Shown in pieces: positions 1-13,200 of a stretch of 64,000 bases of DNA. Source of the stretch: Trachythela sp. YZ-2020 (taxonomy: Eukaryota > Cnidaria > Anthozoa > Malacalcyonacea > Clavulariidae); NCBI GenBank assembly GCA_016169945.1, contig JADLSH010000199.1, positions 1,612,001 to 1,676,000 on the forward strand. Reading direction: 5' to 3'. The notes below the pieces were generated by a model that had not been told where the DNA came from, made no database searches, and saw only the letters and a list, made by a program, of their open reading frames with translations. The position numbers and the translations under genes are program-made. How positions within the stretch are numbered: the first letter of the stretch is position 1; each line of letters opens with the position of its first letter.

Positions 1-395
1 TTGAAGTCAGGCAAAGCCATTGCGTAAAGCCGACAATTTTACGACTGGTTGGTATATTTTATTGAATATACAATCTTTGCTAAAAAATTATGCTACATAT
101 ACTGTAATCTCATAGCATTTCATACGCCAAGCGCCCCCCGTGCCCCCGTTCAATTTGATTCCACGAAAATATAACTTCTCGTGAACAGGACGTCTGTTTA
201 CCAGACCGCAATATTGAAAAAGATGGGGGGAGGGGGAGGTGATTTATAGAATAAAATATAGCCGATAATATGTGTGAATGCATGTTAAAAGTAGATTGTC
301 CCAAAGTATACTGTCAAAGATTGTAGATTTTTAAACTTGTAGTGTACAAAAGGAATTTAACTTCTGAATATATGACATGATCTCATCATTGGACA

Positions 396-958
396 CAGTG
401 GCGTGCTGGCAGGGGGGCCCGGGGGGGGGCATGGCCCCCCAGCGAAGATTTTTTAGGTGGGCGCCAAAACATAAATGGGGCGCCGAAATTGCACAAAAGC
501 GCGCACAAAAGCGCTAGTCCAAATTGGAATTTTGTCAGATCCGATGAGCCAACGACAGAAAAAGAGTTTGAGATTGTTAATGATTGATACATTGTCGTTT
601 ATCTGATAAAACTTATCCGATAAATATTAGTGATTTATGATATGCCAGGTTTTCTTGGCAATATTGGCTATCGCAATATCGCATTACTCACTACCGCACT
701 GCCGCAAGCACCGTTCAAAGTGCTAGTACGTGCGCTTAATTTGAGTTCTGTTATTCGGAATACGACTTATACGAGGGTTAAAAATTCACCAGCCTACCTA
801 CAACTACAAGCATCACTGTCCAGCAGTGGCGGATTACCCAATAGGCAGAGTAGACTCTCAAGATAGCATTTCCGAGACCTTAAATTTCTAAATATTTACA
901 AGAGGGCCCCAAATTTCCAGCTGGCCTCCCCTGGCGAACACAAGCCAGCACGCCACTG
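396..958. mobile_element. Nonautonomous hAT-type DNA transposon (MITE)
   Basis: The element starts CAGTGGCGTGCTGGC and ends with the reverse complement GCCAGCACGCCACTG. It is flanked on both sides by the 8-bp direct repeat ATTGGACA (388-395 and 959-966). Terminal repeats starting CAGTGGCG and an 8-bp target duplication are hallmarks of hAT elements. The 563-bp interior has G-runs and no transposase ORF, so it must have been moved by another element. It lies in noncoding DNA left of the partial M13 gene. Confidence 0.85.
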
Positions 959-959
959 A

Positions 960-1982
960 TTGGACAATTGGGATGCCTGATTGATTAAGACACAAGAATA
1001 TATTTTTAGAAATCGATATCGCTGTAGTGTGTACGAACTATGAGCTGCCGTGGGTTGGCCAGACTGAATCACTTGAAAATTATTAAGAGCCCTTCAGAAC
1101 ATCAAAACACTTTCAGGTGGTTCCGAGATGCTAACCATGCAGGCAACCACAGTGACATGATGCCTACACTCTGAACACCCACGTTTGAAATATGTATGGA
1201 TTATAATTTGTGGGTTGCGCAATATGCATCTTCATGCCAGGAATAGTCTCCTTGACAGGAATAGAATCTTTGTCAAGGAGATTACCACCTCAAACATCAG
1301 TACAGTACAAATAATGTGTAGGGAAAATACATGTCTGCGGCAAAGGTTTTGACCTTTTGTAGATTTTTCTCGGCATCTCGTTCGATTGGATTAATAGTAG
1401 GTGTTAGTAGATGGAATACTCGAACGGAAATTTTGATATACATTTTTTAGACCTAGCCAGGAACAGTTGCAAAAAATTCAACTTAGGCCTTCTGGCAGGA
1501 ATTGAACCTGCGAATCTCAAATTAATGAATAATTTATGAGCCGTAAATAGAGAAAATTAGTACTGTGACGGCAACTGGATATGTATGTGATCTTAATTAG
1601 CATAGAATTTAGTTAACTTTTAACACAAATGTCTCTTAAAATACGGATTCATTTGTGAATTTCAGATGTCATATAAACACCTCCAATTCGGATTTAACAG
1701 GGACTGGCTATCTGATAAAATCCTCATTGTCGGATTTCATATTTTACAATCTAGAATCTGATATAGCTCTTTTACAGAGGCTTCTCCTGCTTTTAAATTC
1801 CGTTATTTTCAAGAGAACACATATTTGTATTATTCTCTAGCGCAATTTGCGCAAATCACCCAATTATCCATCCAATTAAGCTAATTAGCATAATTCGGAC
1901 AAGATTTACGATGGAACGCGTTGTCACCGACAAATTAAACGCAAACCCAGAAAATGTATACCTCTGAAAATTACCAGGATAT
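960..1982. other. Noncoding stretch with one decayed SINE fragment
   Basis: I see no exon here. The only recognisable piece is a SINE fragment at about 1365-1525 (minus orientation). It shares its tail with the copies at 16485, 32236 and 38760 and keeps the B-box-like text of a tRNA, but the A-box half is missing. The stretch probably lies in an intron of the partial M13 gene that starts at 4123. Confidence 0.5.
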
Positions 1983-2360
1983 CCCCGTACAGACGAGCAA
2001 GTTTTCCTTGACAAGTTCCTTGTCGAGTTTACTTGTTCGTGTGTACGGCAAACAAGTTTTTTCGATCAATTTTTCCTTGACAAGTTTTACGAGCCCGTGT
2101 ATTAACGACACAAGTGAATACTTCATGTTTATAGTGGCAATGGCCGCTCAACTAGATCGAAAATAAGTGTGCAGTGGCGTACTGCGCATTTCCTTGTCAA
2201 GTTTTCCTTGTCGGCCGTACATACGAACAATTTTCCTTGTTCGAAAGCTGGCATGACTAGCTTTTGAACAAGGCTCCTTGTCAAGGAAAACTTGTCAATT
2301 TTTTGCCGTACACACGGGCAAATAAAACTTGTCAAGGAAAACTTGCTCGTCTGTACGGGG
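1983..2360. mobile_element. Foldback/MITE element with long terminal inverted repeats
   Basis: The left end reads CCCCGTACAGACGAGCAAG and the right end is its inverted copy, finishing at 2360. Several internal copies of TTTTCCTTGACAAG and its complement make most of the 378 bp self-complementary. No ORF of note and no clear target-site duplication were seen. Confidence 0.7.
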
Positions 2361-2643
2361 CTTAATTAAACAGCTAAAAATAATAATATTAGGTATATCC
2401 ATCCTGCTGTTCGCGCTTGGATTGTACATTTGACTATTAATTGACTGTGACAACCTGTCAATGGACTTAATTAACGTTGTCCTCTGCAGGTCATACACAC
2501 ACTGAACCGCAAAACACCGACCTCTTTGCGCGAGAAGCAAAATGGACGTATTTATGTCTCATTCGTTATGCTTCGTTTTGTTCGTAGTATTTTGCAAAAC
2601 GTGACTTCAATGCTCCCATTTATATTACATATGACATATGCAC

Positions 2644-2985
2644 GTCCATTGTGAAGCATTGTTTGGGAAGCACGGATGGCAGATGCGGTTAGTGCACTGC
2701 CCCTTACCTCTGAGTTAAGCTGGCTATACAGCAGGTCGAGGGCAGGGATTTACTCAGGTTGGGTAACGTCCCTGTGCTTGATAAACTCATTGAGATTGGT
2801 TGGTTCCCTCCTGTGCTTCGAGGGTTTTTCTCCGGGTACTCCGGTTTTCCTCCCTCGTTAAAAACGAACTCTTAGGCACTAACCTTTGACTAACTAACCC
2901 TCGGAACCTTTGTCAATTGGGTGTAAAAACCTGTTAAGGCTTTCCGTCCACCTGCAGAGTGGTAAATAATAATTTTGTCATATAG
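2644..2985 (-). repeat. Interspersed repeat family R2, near full-length copy
   Basis: On the minus strand this copy contains the signature GGAGTACCCGGAGAAAAACC. A second near full-length copy lies on the plus strand at 43235-43552, and partial copies at 10640-10760, 19376-19430, 21450-21530 and 21720-21995. Length and structure are consistent with a short interspersed element, but I do not see a convincing tRNA promoter, so the class is open. A short ORF through it is incidental. Confidence 0.65.
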
Positions 2986-3672
2986 TTCGTCTTAACAACT
3001 AACCATTTATACATTTGCTTGTTACCTAGTCTTTTTAGGTATAGTCTCGCTTTTGCAAAATATTAAGTCTCTCCTATAACTCGGTCTAAAACAACTTAAA
3101 ATATATCCTCTTTTACTATTTTAGTCTCACCAAATAATTGAAATGCTTTTCATTCTTAACACTGCTTTTCAGTACAAAAGGCTCGAACAAGCCAAGTCTA
3201 TCCACTGAAACAAGTACACACAAATCCATTGAAAATGTTCACTGTTAATTTTGTTACCGACGGCAGCGATTTGCCTTACCTTCGAAAGAATCCGGCAAAT
3301 ATTTTAAAAATCAACAATTGGAAATAGATGGAAACTTTAATCCTCTAAAATAGGGTGTAGACACTTCAAGACCTACAGCAGTCTCACAAGCCTTGAGGCC
3401 GAAATATAAAATACAGTACAGATGAAAGACTGAGCACACTGATAAAGGCCGTTATGTTAGATTATGCTAGGGATTCGCCCACACAATGTCCATGAATAAG
3501 GCAATAACGTGTAATTATATTTATATACATGCATAATGGTTTGTAACCTTGGATTTCGATCAATCATCAACACAATTCACCAAAGCAAGGATAAAACTAC
3601 GTAGTACAACGCTATGACCCATGTATAAACAAATATAATTACATAAATAAATATAGCGATAAAAATTCTCAC

Positions 3673-4123
3673 CTGCTGACCGGCTAATGCAATCATCCTT
3701 TAAGCAAATCTTGTCAGTTAATAGTCCAGGAGATTCTGAGTCATTTAGTTCCTGGATATACAATAACAGGACGGCAATGAAAGCGACCAGGAGCACGAAA
3801 ACTACGATAGCACACGTTGCTTGAAACCATGTGCTTGTTGTTGACCGCCTGGGTTCGTCCTTTAGCCCAGCACCATTACCTAGCACTGACACAACAGTTG
3901 TTTTCAAAGCCATTTCATCGTGTTTTGTAGTTTCTTCAACCTCGTTGTTGTTGTCGTTTTGCGTGTTAAAAGCGGCGGAGAAACCGTCATTAATTTCGCA
4001 AGCTACATCCTTCGCAGATCTGCCCGTCTGCGTTTCCCCAGATCCCTGTGAAGCCGGCATAGCAGGGGTTGGTAATTTTAAGCACAATCTCACGTCCTTA
4101 TTGTTTCTGTGTTCCGTTTTCAA
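3673..4123 (-). CDS. M13 (neprilysin/ECE-like) metallopeptidase, first exon of a second gene
   Basis: This exon encodes about 150 residues: a long Ser/Thr/Asn-rich cytoplasmic head, one hydrophobic membrane segment at about residues 100-123, then KICLKDDC. The Cys pair (about 140 and 145) fits the first conserved cysteine pair just outside the membrane in M13 enzymes. The exon ends in a GTGAGA donor, phase 1. The family consists of type II membrane zinc peptidases that cleave small extracellular peptides. The next exons must lie beyond the left edge, since none were found at 1-3672. The start codon could also be an internal Met (22 or 71). It lies downstream of, and in the same orientation as, the complete M13 gene at 7228-25014, so this looks like a tandem pair. 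Confidence 0.7.
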
Positions 4124-4769
4124 GCTACAAGTCGCGTTTTTGTGACGTTCGCACCACCCTTTTATTGTTAATCAGACGCTATTGAATTTAAGGTATTGCA
4201 CTTAAAATCCTCATTATAAGACATACATGCATTAAGCTGAGTATTTCACAGTTTAAGTACTCCATAATCCAAATCATGTCTGAGCCAGCTTTGCATATAA
4301 GCTGCATTTTGTTCAAGGCTAAACGTAAACAGCCTAGAAACTCGATGATAGAGAAGTATTTAGCTTTGGAGAAAATATACGAGAAGTTTCAAATGTTTAA
4401 GGTTGAAAGACTGAATAGCATTCAACGTCGCTTAATTCTTTTATAGTACAATATATATGCAAATTTTTTACGGAATTTAAAAGTCATGCACGAAGCAGGT
4501 CGAAGTAGTGATAGAGCGTATTTGGAGAATGTATACCAGCTGTGAAGATATAGAAATAGGCTCTGCAAGGAATACAAGATGAACAAAGAACTTCATTTGT
4601 AACTACCAAGAATAAGTTATACTATTCGTGAAAGAAGAAATAAGATTATTGGACACTGTATATGAGAAGCATGGAAAAAGAGGAGAAGAATCCATCAATT
4701 TACATCCGTTTATCCATCAATTACATAGATACTGAAACTTTTCAAAGAACCAACTTCGAGATATGATGA

Positions 4770-4960
4770 GAAATCCCCTTGTGAAAATTTCACATATTAG
4801 TTTACATGTGAAATTTTGTGTGGAGTTGGAACATTTCACGTGGGAAAATATTTAGTACACATTTCATACGTGAAATTGTGGAATTGCTACAAATCACATG
4901 TGAAAATACATTTCAGTTCACACGTAAAATCATGCATATGTGAAATTTGTGGAAAGTAAT
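4770..4960. repeat. Cluster of palindromic TTCACATGTGAAAT-like motifs
   Basis: At least six variants of TTCACATGTGAAAT or its half sites lie within 190 bp, at irregular spacing. The short self-complementary units suggest a decayed foldback element rather than a protein-binding array. The cluster is in the spacer between the two M13 genes. Confidence 0.5.
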
Positions 4961-5029
4961 AGTCAGGATGGTCCGATCAAGATCGATAAATTGATGATAT
5001 CTGCTGGGTGGCACGCGGGCATCTTGGTA

Positions 5030-5441
5030 AACGAACCTTGTATTCGTGAGAGTTTGCAAGAGAGTTTGTTCAACTCTTATACCCCGGTCAAACGAGAACA
5101 AGAGTTGCATGAGTCGCGACAGAAATAATTTAGCGCGTGAAACGGAGCCCTGAGAATAAACTGAAAGTGTTTAGATTTCCTTCTTTATTACTTTAAGCTT
5201 TTCTTGTTATAGACACAGTCTTGACACAGTCAAAACACTAGTCTGACTATGGTTGTTTAAAATTCTTATGCAACTCTCATGACCGGTCAAACGAGCAAAA
5301 CTCTCATCAACTCTCATCAAAATTTGAACCAGCTCAAAGTTGATGAGAGTTGATGAGAGTGCATGAGAGTTGATGAGAGTTGGTGGTCAAACGCGAGCGA
5401 GAGTTGCAACTCTCATCAACTCTCACCCTCGTTTGACCGCA
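5030..5441. repeat. Foldback repeat family built on AACTCTCATC units
   Basis: The segment carries direct and inverted copies of AACTCTCATCAACTCTCATC and of CGGTCAAACGAG, so it can fold on itself. Related copies occur at about 17022-17365 and 44575-44815. All three end at a GTTTGAC-like sequence. No ORF is associated. Confidence 0.65.
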
Positions 5442-5869
5442 GGGGCGCACATTAGGGGGGAGGGGGTGTGGAGGGTGTGACACCCCCCATCATTTGTGAA
5501 TTTTTCAAAAAAGTCGGTCCCAAATTGTAAAATTACACTACTTGATTCGGTCCGAGTTGGTTCGAAACATCCTGTCTAAAAAACATATAATAAACGATAA
5601 ATAAAATGTCACTAAAAAAATTTGCAATCTTATATATATTAATGAAAGGGCCTACAATGAACGAGATAGAGAAGATTCTGAAAATGCCATTTCCGACGAT
5701 CTACAGACTCAAGTTTTTCAAAATTTTTAACAATCCTTCTACACCCCTGTCACTACACATATTTTTACATTAACTCGTAATACATGTTTTGATGTGGTCA
5801 AACAAATATAAAAAGTCGGTCCCTGAACAATGGACACCCCCAAACTTTTTTGGAATGTGCGCCCCTTTT
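5442..5869. mobile_element. Probable hAT-like MITE
   Basis: The ends are AGGGGCGCACATT and its complement AATGTGCGCCCCT. The flanks GTTTGACC and TTTTGACC match at seven of eight positions, consistent with an 8-bp hAT target duplication that has picked up one change. The G-rich left arm resembles the element at 396. Exact borders are uncertain by a few bases. Confidence 0.5.
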
Positions 5870-7227
5870 TGACCTGAGCTTTATTAAGTGGTGCAATGCA
5901 ACTCATGGCGGTCAACAGAAATAAGAGACAGTATCAGTCAATACGCTTGAAGTTGACCACCATGCATGCATGTGTAGCATGATATAAAACACTTCACTGA
6001 AACCTAATTATAGTGACATAATGTTCACTATCCGTTTCAGCATTTTCAGCGCCCTATTTCTTTGATCCAATATAATGCGATTGGCGAATTGCATAACAAA
6101 GCGCGAGCCTACACCAAAATCCTGCAGAGTAAACGTCTATTATAGATCTAGGCAGGGAAAAAGAATTCTTCGTTCTAACATGCAATGTTGGAATTAAGGA
6201 ATATTTGATAAGCCTATTAAGTCTCTAAATTTAAAACTATAAAATCCCTTGAATAGAATGTTTAAAGAGTTCTTAATAGACACTTCTGTCATTGTTAAAT
6301 ATGAGGTTTATCGTCTGCCCGAAATTGCACTTTAGATAAACTCTGTTCGAAGCCTGCTTTCTTTTCCAAGCCTATCGTAAGGAACTGTAGCGTATTCCTT
6401 TGTCTATGGGAGCACTAGGACAACACTAAATACTTTGACACAAAGGAAACGCTACGTCCAGTACGTTACGATAAGGTCCAAATGCGGGAAAACAGACTTG
6501 TGGACCCCCAGCTTAAGCCCAACACCTACATTTGCATTTTTCGCACTAGCTTTGCTATCTGTTAGAATTACGTAGGTATATAACGTGTAAATATTGTAAA
6601 TATTTTGTTTTAACTTCAGTCGAATGAAATGCACAAAATTTACCATATTTAATTGAGCAACGACTTCATACATATACATATTTTTATACAATTGTTATTA
6701 AAATGAACATTTTTAATATCCGTGACAGCTAAGGAGCAAAAAACGCTTTCCTCATTATGATCTAAAAAATCTGATACGAACGGTTTCATGAACGGATCAA
6801 AATCTTCGAAAACACCAGGAATATAGTCAGTTTACATGCGCTTCAACTCCAAGGATTTCTCAATAAGATGCATATAAATGATGGTCTTTCATGACTAACG
6901 CTTATTTCCATTCAATTTCTTCCAGACATAATCGTGTTTCATTTATTTGCCAACATAGTCCAATGACGAAAACTTGATTTCATCTTAAGCTGCTCGGACT
7001 TCGTACATGCATCCATTTCGCCGCCATGTTTTATGAGGAAGTATATGCTTTGCTTTGATATTTTACACATCCAAGAAACCCCTGGCTACAGTTGAAAGTC
7101 AAAGGTTCCCTATAGTATACTTTAGACAGAGACTGGTCTTTGAATTGTATATACATGTATATACACTCAAACTTCACAGCCTTGCAAATATGTCCCTGCA
7201 TCACAAACGGTTGTAAACGATTTAAAA
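5870..7227. other. Spacer holding the 3' flank of the complete M13 gene
   Basis: No exon was found. The stretch lies downstream of the M13 stop codon at 7228 (minus strand). A minus-strand AATAAA at about 6941-6946 is a plausible polyadenylation signal about 280 bases past the stop. The rest is AT-rich unique-looking DNA. Confidence 0.4.
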
Positions 7228-10200
7228 TCATGTTTCCCAAACCTTGCATTTCTCCATGGGATTCATAGCAGTACCTCGCGCGCACGAAAATGCATCAGCA
7301 AATTCTTGGGAGTTCATGACGGTTCCTTGTACCCGCAACGGGAACGGATAGGATCCTGCGTTGACCATACGGGATACTTCGGGATCTTTGTACTTTCCAC
7401 ACCACATCTGTATATGAAGAAATAAATTCATAGACAAATTTGGCTAACGCTGTTTACATCGTTGTTACCCAAATCACAACTTGGATAACTCACATACCTA
7501 GTTACTATTGTTCAAGATACACAGGATTCAAGTTACACAGGTTCAAAAAAACACAGGATTAATTTTGTAAGAATACGTTTTTTTATCATAATTAGTTTAA
7601 CAAGTGTTCTGAAAAACGAGACAGTTTTAGTTATAAATGAGATTTTTTGAGGAAATTAATAATAATAATAATAATAATAATAATGTTCTTATGCGCATTT
7701 AAAAATCTCAATGCGCTTACAAATGTCTTAAAAGAACTATTTTAAATATTACAAAGACAATTTATATTTACATTACAATAGTCCATAAAATAGATTAAGT
7801 GGAATAAAAAAATATTCTCATATACTATGTTAGTAGGCATATGCCTCCCTAAACAAGTAGGTCTTGAGAGAGGATTTAAGGGATAAATAGGTGTAAGGTG
7901 TCAAATTGGACGGGTATTCTATAATTTAGCCCACTTGAAAAGTTTTTTTACCTGAGCGTACGAAAGGAAAAAGAACTGATTGTGTGTGATATCCAGTACA
8001 GGTAATATTTTTTCTTCACTATTCTGATTTTTCCATGCCTTGTAAGCCTGAAAAGAAATTTCAGTATGTGCCATATTTCACTAGTTACTGCATAATAGAT
8101 AGCTCTATCAGTTGAAAAATGTTTTTCCAAGAGATCCAGTCAGGGTCATCCCTTACTGATCCGGTGTTACAACAGGAGGAAACTGCATGCGGTACCCGGA
8201 AAAAAACATGTTGTCCTGCCCCGTCCGCAATAAGCCAGTTCGGAGTTTCGGCATAGAATAGGAAATGACTAGAAGGGCCACTTGAGGCCGAACCTTTGAA
8301 GTTTTTGACGCTGCGCATGTCGCATTACGCATGTTCATTACCATTATTCTAGCCAGTCAATTGCATTTTCTGACCAATAAACACGCTGAACTGGCTGGTC
8401 CGCCATTATTCTAGCCAGATAACTGCATAAAAATAGGGTGTCACGTTGCACTGCTGAGTGGCCTTTCTGGTCATTTCCTATTCTGTGGTTTCGGGATAAA
8501 ATTGCAGCTGAATCATAACATGTAGCTGAGATTGGAAGAATTAAAATATTCATATCGAAGTATTCAACTGTTCAATCATCATTTGAATATGCAAAAATTG
8601 CTCGAAGAACAATTACTTTCCTCACGGTTGACTCGCTTTAAGTTAGAAAATATATTTCCTTAAGTGCACCTTTCTTTATTTTGCTTACACAGAAGACAGT
8701 TCTATTGTGGCTATATGTGAAACACAAATGAATGATTGAACAGTTGAATACTTTGATATGCATATTTTAATTCTTCCAGTCTCAGCTACATGTTATGATT
8801 CAACTGCAATTTTATCCCGACGCAGAACGCGTCATTTGGATGCGCTCGAAACTCCGAATTTGGCATATATAGAGCCTGCTCGCAGGCCAGTTTGGTAGAG
8901 CCAATCTGAAAGCAACCTTCTCAAATATGACTAACGCGAAGTCATAATCTGAAATCTACAAGCACATGTTCTAACTACCGTGTCACCAACCAAGACCCTA
9001 CTAGTTCATTTTACTAAGTGCTTCATCTCACAGTAAAATATTCTCACCTCAAAAGCGAGCGTTATGCCTCCGCTGTCACAATATTGTTGACGATAGCCGC
9101 CAACACTTCCAAGCTGTAACAAATGTTAAAATATTACGTAATCTGTAAACTCAAGACATACCCTGAAAAATACTGTAATTCGGTTTGCTGTCTTTTTGAA
9201 AAACTTTAGAAAATGAAACGTCAATTAACCCAGAGAGGATTTGTGGAAAATATATTTTAAGCTTACTTGCCAGCTGTAATCGATGTTGGAAAGGTTGATT
9301 TACAGTTTTATATTGGCCAGTACTGCTAGTCTGACCGTACCATTGACTGTACCCTGTTACAGCAATCGACCTTAGAAGTCCTTACGTCACGCCACTAATC
9401 AACCAATGAATATTTGACCAACATGTATTCCACATTGAATTGCGTATACCTAATGTCTATAATGGATTGAAATTGTGTGACGTAAGCATTTCTAGGGACA
9501 ATTACACCTTTGCCAGGCTTTGCAAAGTTGTACTCAGTGTTTAACTTTCATCCTTCCTTTTGTCATGCAGTAAACCTTCCGTACGGGTGGCATCCGCATA
9601 CCCGCGTAGTCTTTTTACAACTCTGTCTCATACGAGGTGTTGGCAAATGTGGTGTGTATGAACCGTTCAAAACACGCGAGTGTGGGCCTGTTGTTTCGTA
9701 GACTTGCAAAATGCGAAATGAAACAATATTTGTTGTAGATTCTGTATTGAACATCTTGCTTTTCCTTACCTTACGACCATTGAACGTGAGATTACTGTAC
9801 GATTCTTTCAAGCATAAATGTTTCTGGGAGATATTCTTGGAAGAACTGTTTGACATCCATCTCCGCTGGTCACCGTTCCTGTCGTAAGTGTGACCTGACA
9901 AAAAGTGGGGGAAAAATTCCGATTAAAAAACACCGTTCTCACCTTTCAAATTGCTTCACGAAGTGCGAATTATTAACAATACAATATGTAATATATCATA
10001 CACGAGAAGGAGTTTATTATAGTGATTTGAAACACCGAAAAGTGTGTTGAAAAACAAGGCGCTAGCCGAGTTTTTTAACATACTTTGAGGTGTTTTTAAA
10101 TCACTATAATAAACGACTTCGAGTGTATGATATAGCTTCTCAAACAAACCAGTATTTAAAGAGAAATTCAACGCGAAAGTTGAGTTAATTTATGGGTGTT

Positions 10201-13200
10201 TATTACCGTGGTATCAAGACAACGATACGATGGTGATTTCCTTTGTGTTTTGCTCATGAATTATTAATGAGTTTGAGAAATATATATCTAACCTCTTAAA
10301 TCATACCCATGACTAATTTCATGTCCGACAACCATGCCAAAAGCGCCGAAGTTAGCTGATCTATAATATAAAGACAAAACAGATGAGATCATTGCAAAAA
10401 TTCTCCAGAAAAATAGTAATCTGTGTAATCGTTTACATTCACACAGAGTGTGCAGGTTACCGAATTCACCCGAGCTCATGATACAATTGTATCACCGGAG
10501 CTCATTCACCCGAGGGTCATTCACCCGAGGGTCATTCACCCGAGGGTCATTCACCCGAGGGTCATTCACCCGAGGGTCATTCACCCGAGGGTCATTCACC
10601 CGAAGCTCACGATACAAGTGCTCGACAACCAAGGCTTAGGGCTTAATTTTTGGCCAGGACGAAAAACCGGAGTACCCGGAGAAAAACCCTCGAGACACAG
10701 GAGCGAACCAATCACAACTCTACTTACATGAGTTTTCAAACACATCAAATTGGTGCGGGGCAGTCATCTGATCTTAGTAATACTCACCCTCGAACTATAT
10801 TAGCGGGCTTAACCATGCAGGGCGCCTGGCTTAAGGTTACATCGGTAGATTGGACATTGCGCGACGAATTTTAGGTGTAGTTTAACCAAATTCTCAGTGG
10901 TAATTTCGAAAAACTTTGTGTGATGGGTGTTTAGGTAAAACCATTTTAGATTTGTCTGACCATAATGAAAATATATGCACTCCATAAAAACAAAAGAATA
11001 AGTGCACAGTTTACCCCTAATTTTGTCTAGATATCGCAATTTGAATCGTCATAAGTAAAGTAAAAAAGATGTGCGTGGAAACGTTTCTCTTCTTTAATGG
11101 TTTGTTTTTTTATAGTGATCTTAATTGATCTTGTCATGATAGTTCACGAAGCCGTACAAACAACACGGCATATCAAAATAACCAGAAAAGAATTCGTTGC
11201 GCAATGTCCAATCTACCATAACGCACACCTATCATATGTAGCCAACCACATAAATTAATACTTCGCTTACTTGTAATTCTCCAGTGAAAACAACTCCGTT
11301 TGAAGAAAGCCAACAGATATGCCTAGAAAACGTAAAGCTTTACTGTAAGAATGCGAGTCTGGTTTAACGTTTTTCGACATATAAATTAGCAAGCTCGTTC
11401 TGGGTCTCTTTGGAATCTAATATTAAGGTAAAACCAAGTCACCCATATTACTACAGGTGTTGCTATCACTACATAGCAGAATGAATATAGTTAGTAAAAA
11501 ACGCGGATACGCACCTACTTTGTTACGAGTTGGGTAATAATATGCCGTTGGTGTCATAGGGTCTGTTTCATCCCACCTTGAAGAAACAAAATTGATTAGC
11601 TATTTTCTTCACCTATTAAAAAGGGATATGAATTCGTTGTACAAACATGATGACAGACGTAGCAATCCAGGCTCTCCCTAATATGGGGTGCGCTAACAAA
11701 ATTTACTTCTGTTTTTCTTCCTACGGTTTGGGAGGATTTCAGGAAGCACTATCGTACATCAGATGGTGGTCAATCTGCGGTTATCAGAGTGAGAAAATAT
11801 GGTTAATTCTTTTCATATACTGGGTGGGGCAAAAAAAAGTACGACTGTTTGATTTAGTATAACTTAAAACTAAAAGAGCTATTACACTTAAACAAATTTT
11901 TTGTTGCATTCAGCGATGTCTAACTTAAATTTTGCTATATATCATGTGCATTTTCATGCAATATTGACTGAGATAGCTGCGTTTAAACTTGACTAAACAC
12001 TTTTGGAACTGTCGAGAATTAGCTAAAAACGGCCTATTAAACTAATTTGATAACCGTTACCATTTTATCGTAAGTATTATTTAAATGAAGTGAAGTTAGA
12101 AATGTTTCTTGAATAGATATGCTCTTTTATTCTAACATTTTTGGCCTTCTAACTTCAACTTCACTTCATTGAAACGAATACTTGCGTAAAATGCTAATGG
12201 TTATCAAATTATTTATTAGGCCATTTTTAGCTAATTCTCGACACTTCCAAAAATGTTTACTCAAGTTTAAACGCAGCTATCTCGGTCAATAGTTAATGAA
12301 TATGCACATGGCACATATCAAAATCTAATTTAGACATCGCTGAATGCAAAGCAACTTGTTTAAGTGTAATAGCTCATTTAGTTTTTAAGTTATACTAAAT
12401 CAAACAGTCGTACTTTTTTTTGCCCCACCCGGTATGTAGTAGTCTTGTATTTGGCGGCAAATAAATAGACTTGTGAGATATAGTTAAATTTACTCCTCGA
12501 AATGTGAATATTTCTGAAGTTGACCACCATTTTCTGTTCTGTAACGCATTCTGAAACCCACCAATACGACCACAATCTTGGCCGTAACTTGTTGAGATTC
12601 CTTGTATCGTATTACATCATGTGCTAACCTTTTTATACTAATTTCTTTTGTGAAGTGTGTTGCACTAAAAAACCCATGTCCACACACGAGGTTGGAGCAT
12701 GGTATACAAATTATCTCAACGAATGGCAGAACAAGGAAAATACGTTACTCACTCATTTCTATTAATAGTTGCCTTCAGAGACTTGAAATTTTCCATAAAC
12801 TTGAATAATTTAACATTCTGATATGTGGTTAAATAGCTCATGTTTGAAACTGTAAACTGAAAAGTGTGAAAACAAAACATTAGCATCATACTGTATAGTT
12901 GCTCTATGAATTAAACGAACATGCATGAATATTCATCCTAGCCAGTGTGAAAGCCTAGTGTTCCTACATTTCAAGCGAAGGAATGTTAGGAAATATAATG
13001 AAACAAAGGGCCTACGTTCATACAGACGCGAACCACAACAGCTTAATGTACACACGTAGAAACGCACAAGTTGTAACAAACCTGCAGAAGATTTGTACCA
13101 ATGCTGTTTCAACAACTTGTTATCAGCTTGTTGACAAGTTGTCAACGGCTTGTTAACAACGTGCTACAAGATTGTTGACTCGACAGACTCGACAGTTATC

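Noticed and set aside
3560..3672. Extension of the partial M13 exon to its stop at 3560
   Set aside because: A GTGAGA donor follows the Cys-pair block, and the downstream residues look like translated intron.
10448..10731. ORFs with HPRVIHPRV / [10 protein letters not shown] repeats
   Set aside because: They are readings of the 15-bp minisatellite inside an M13 intron.
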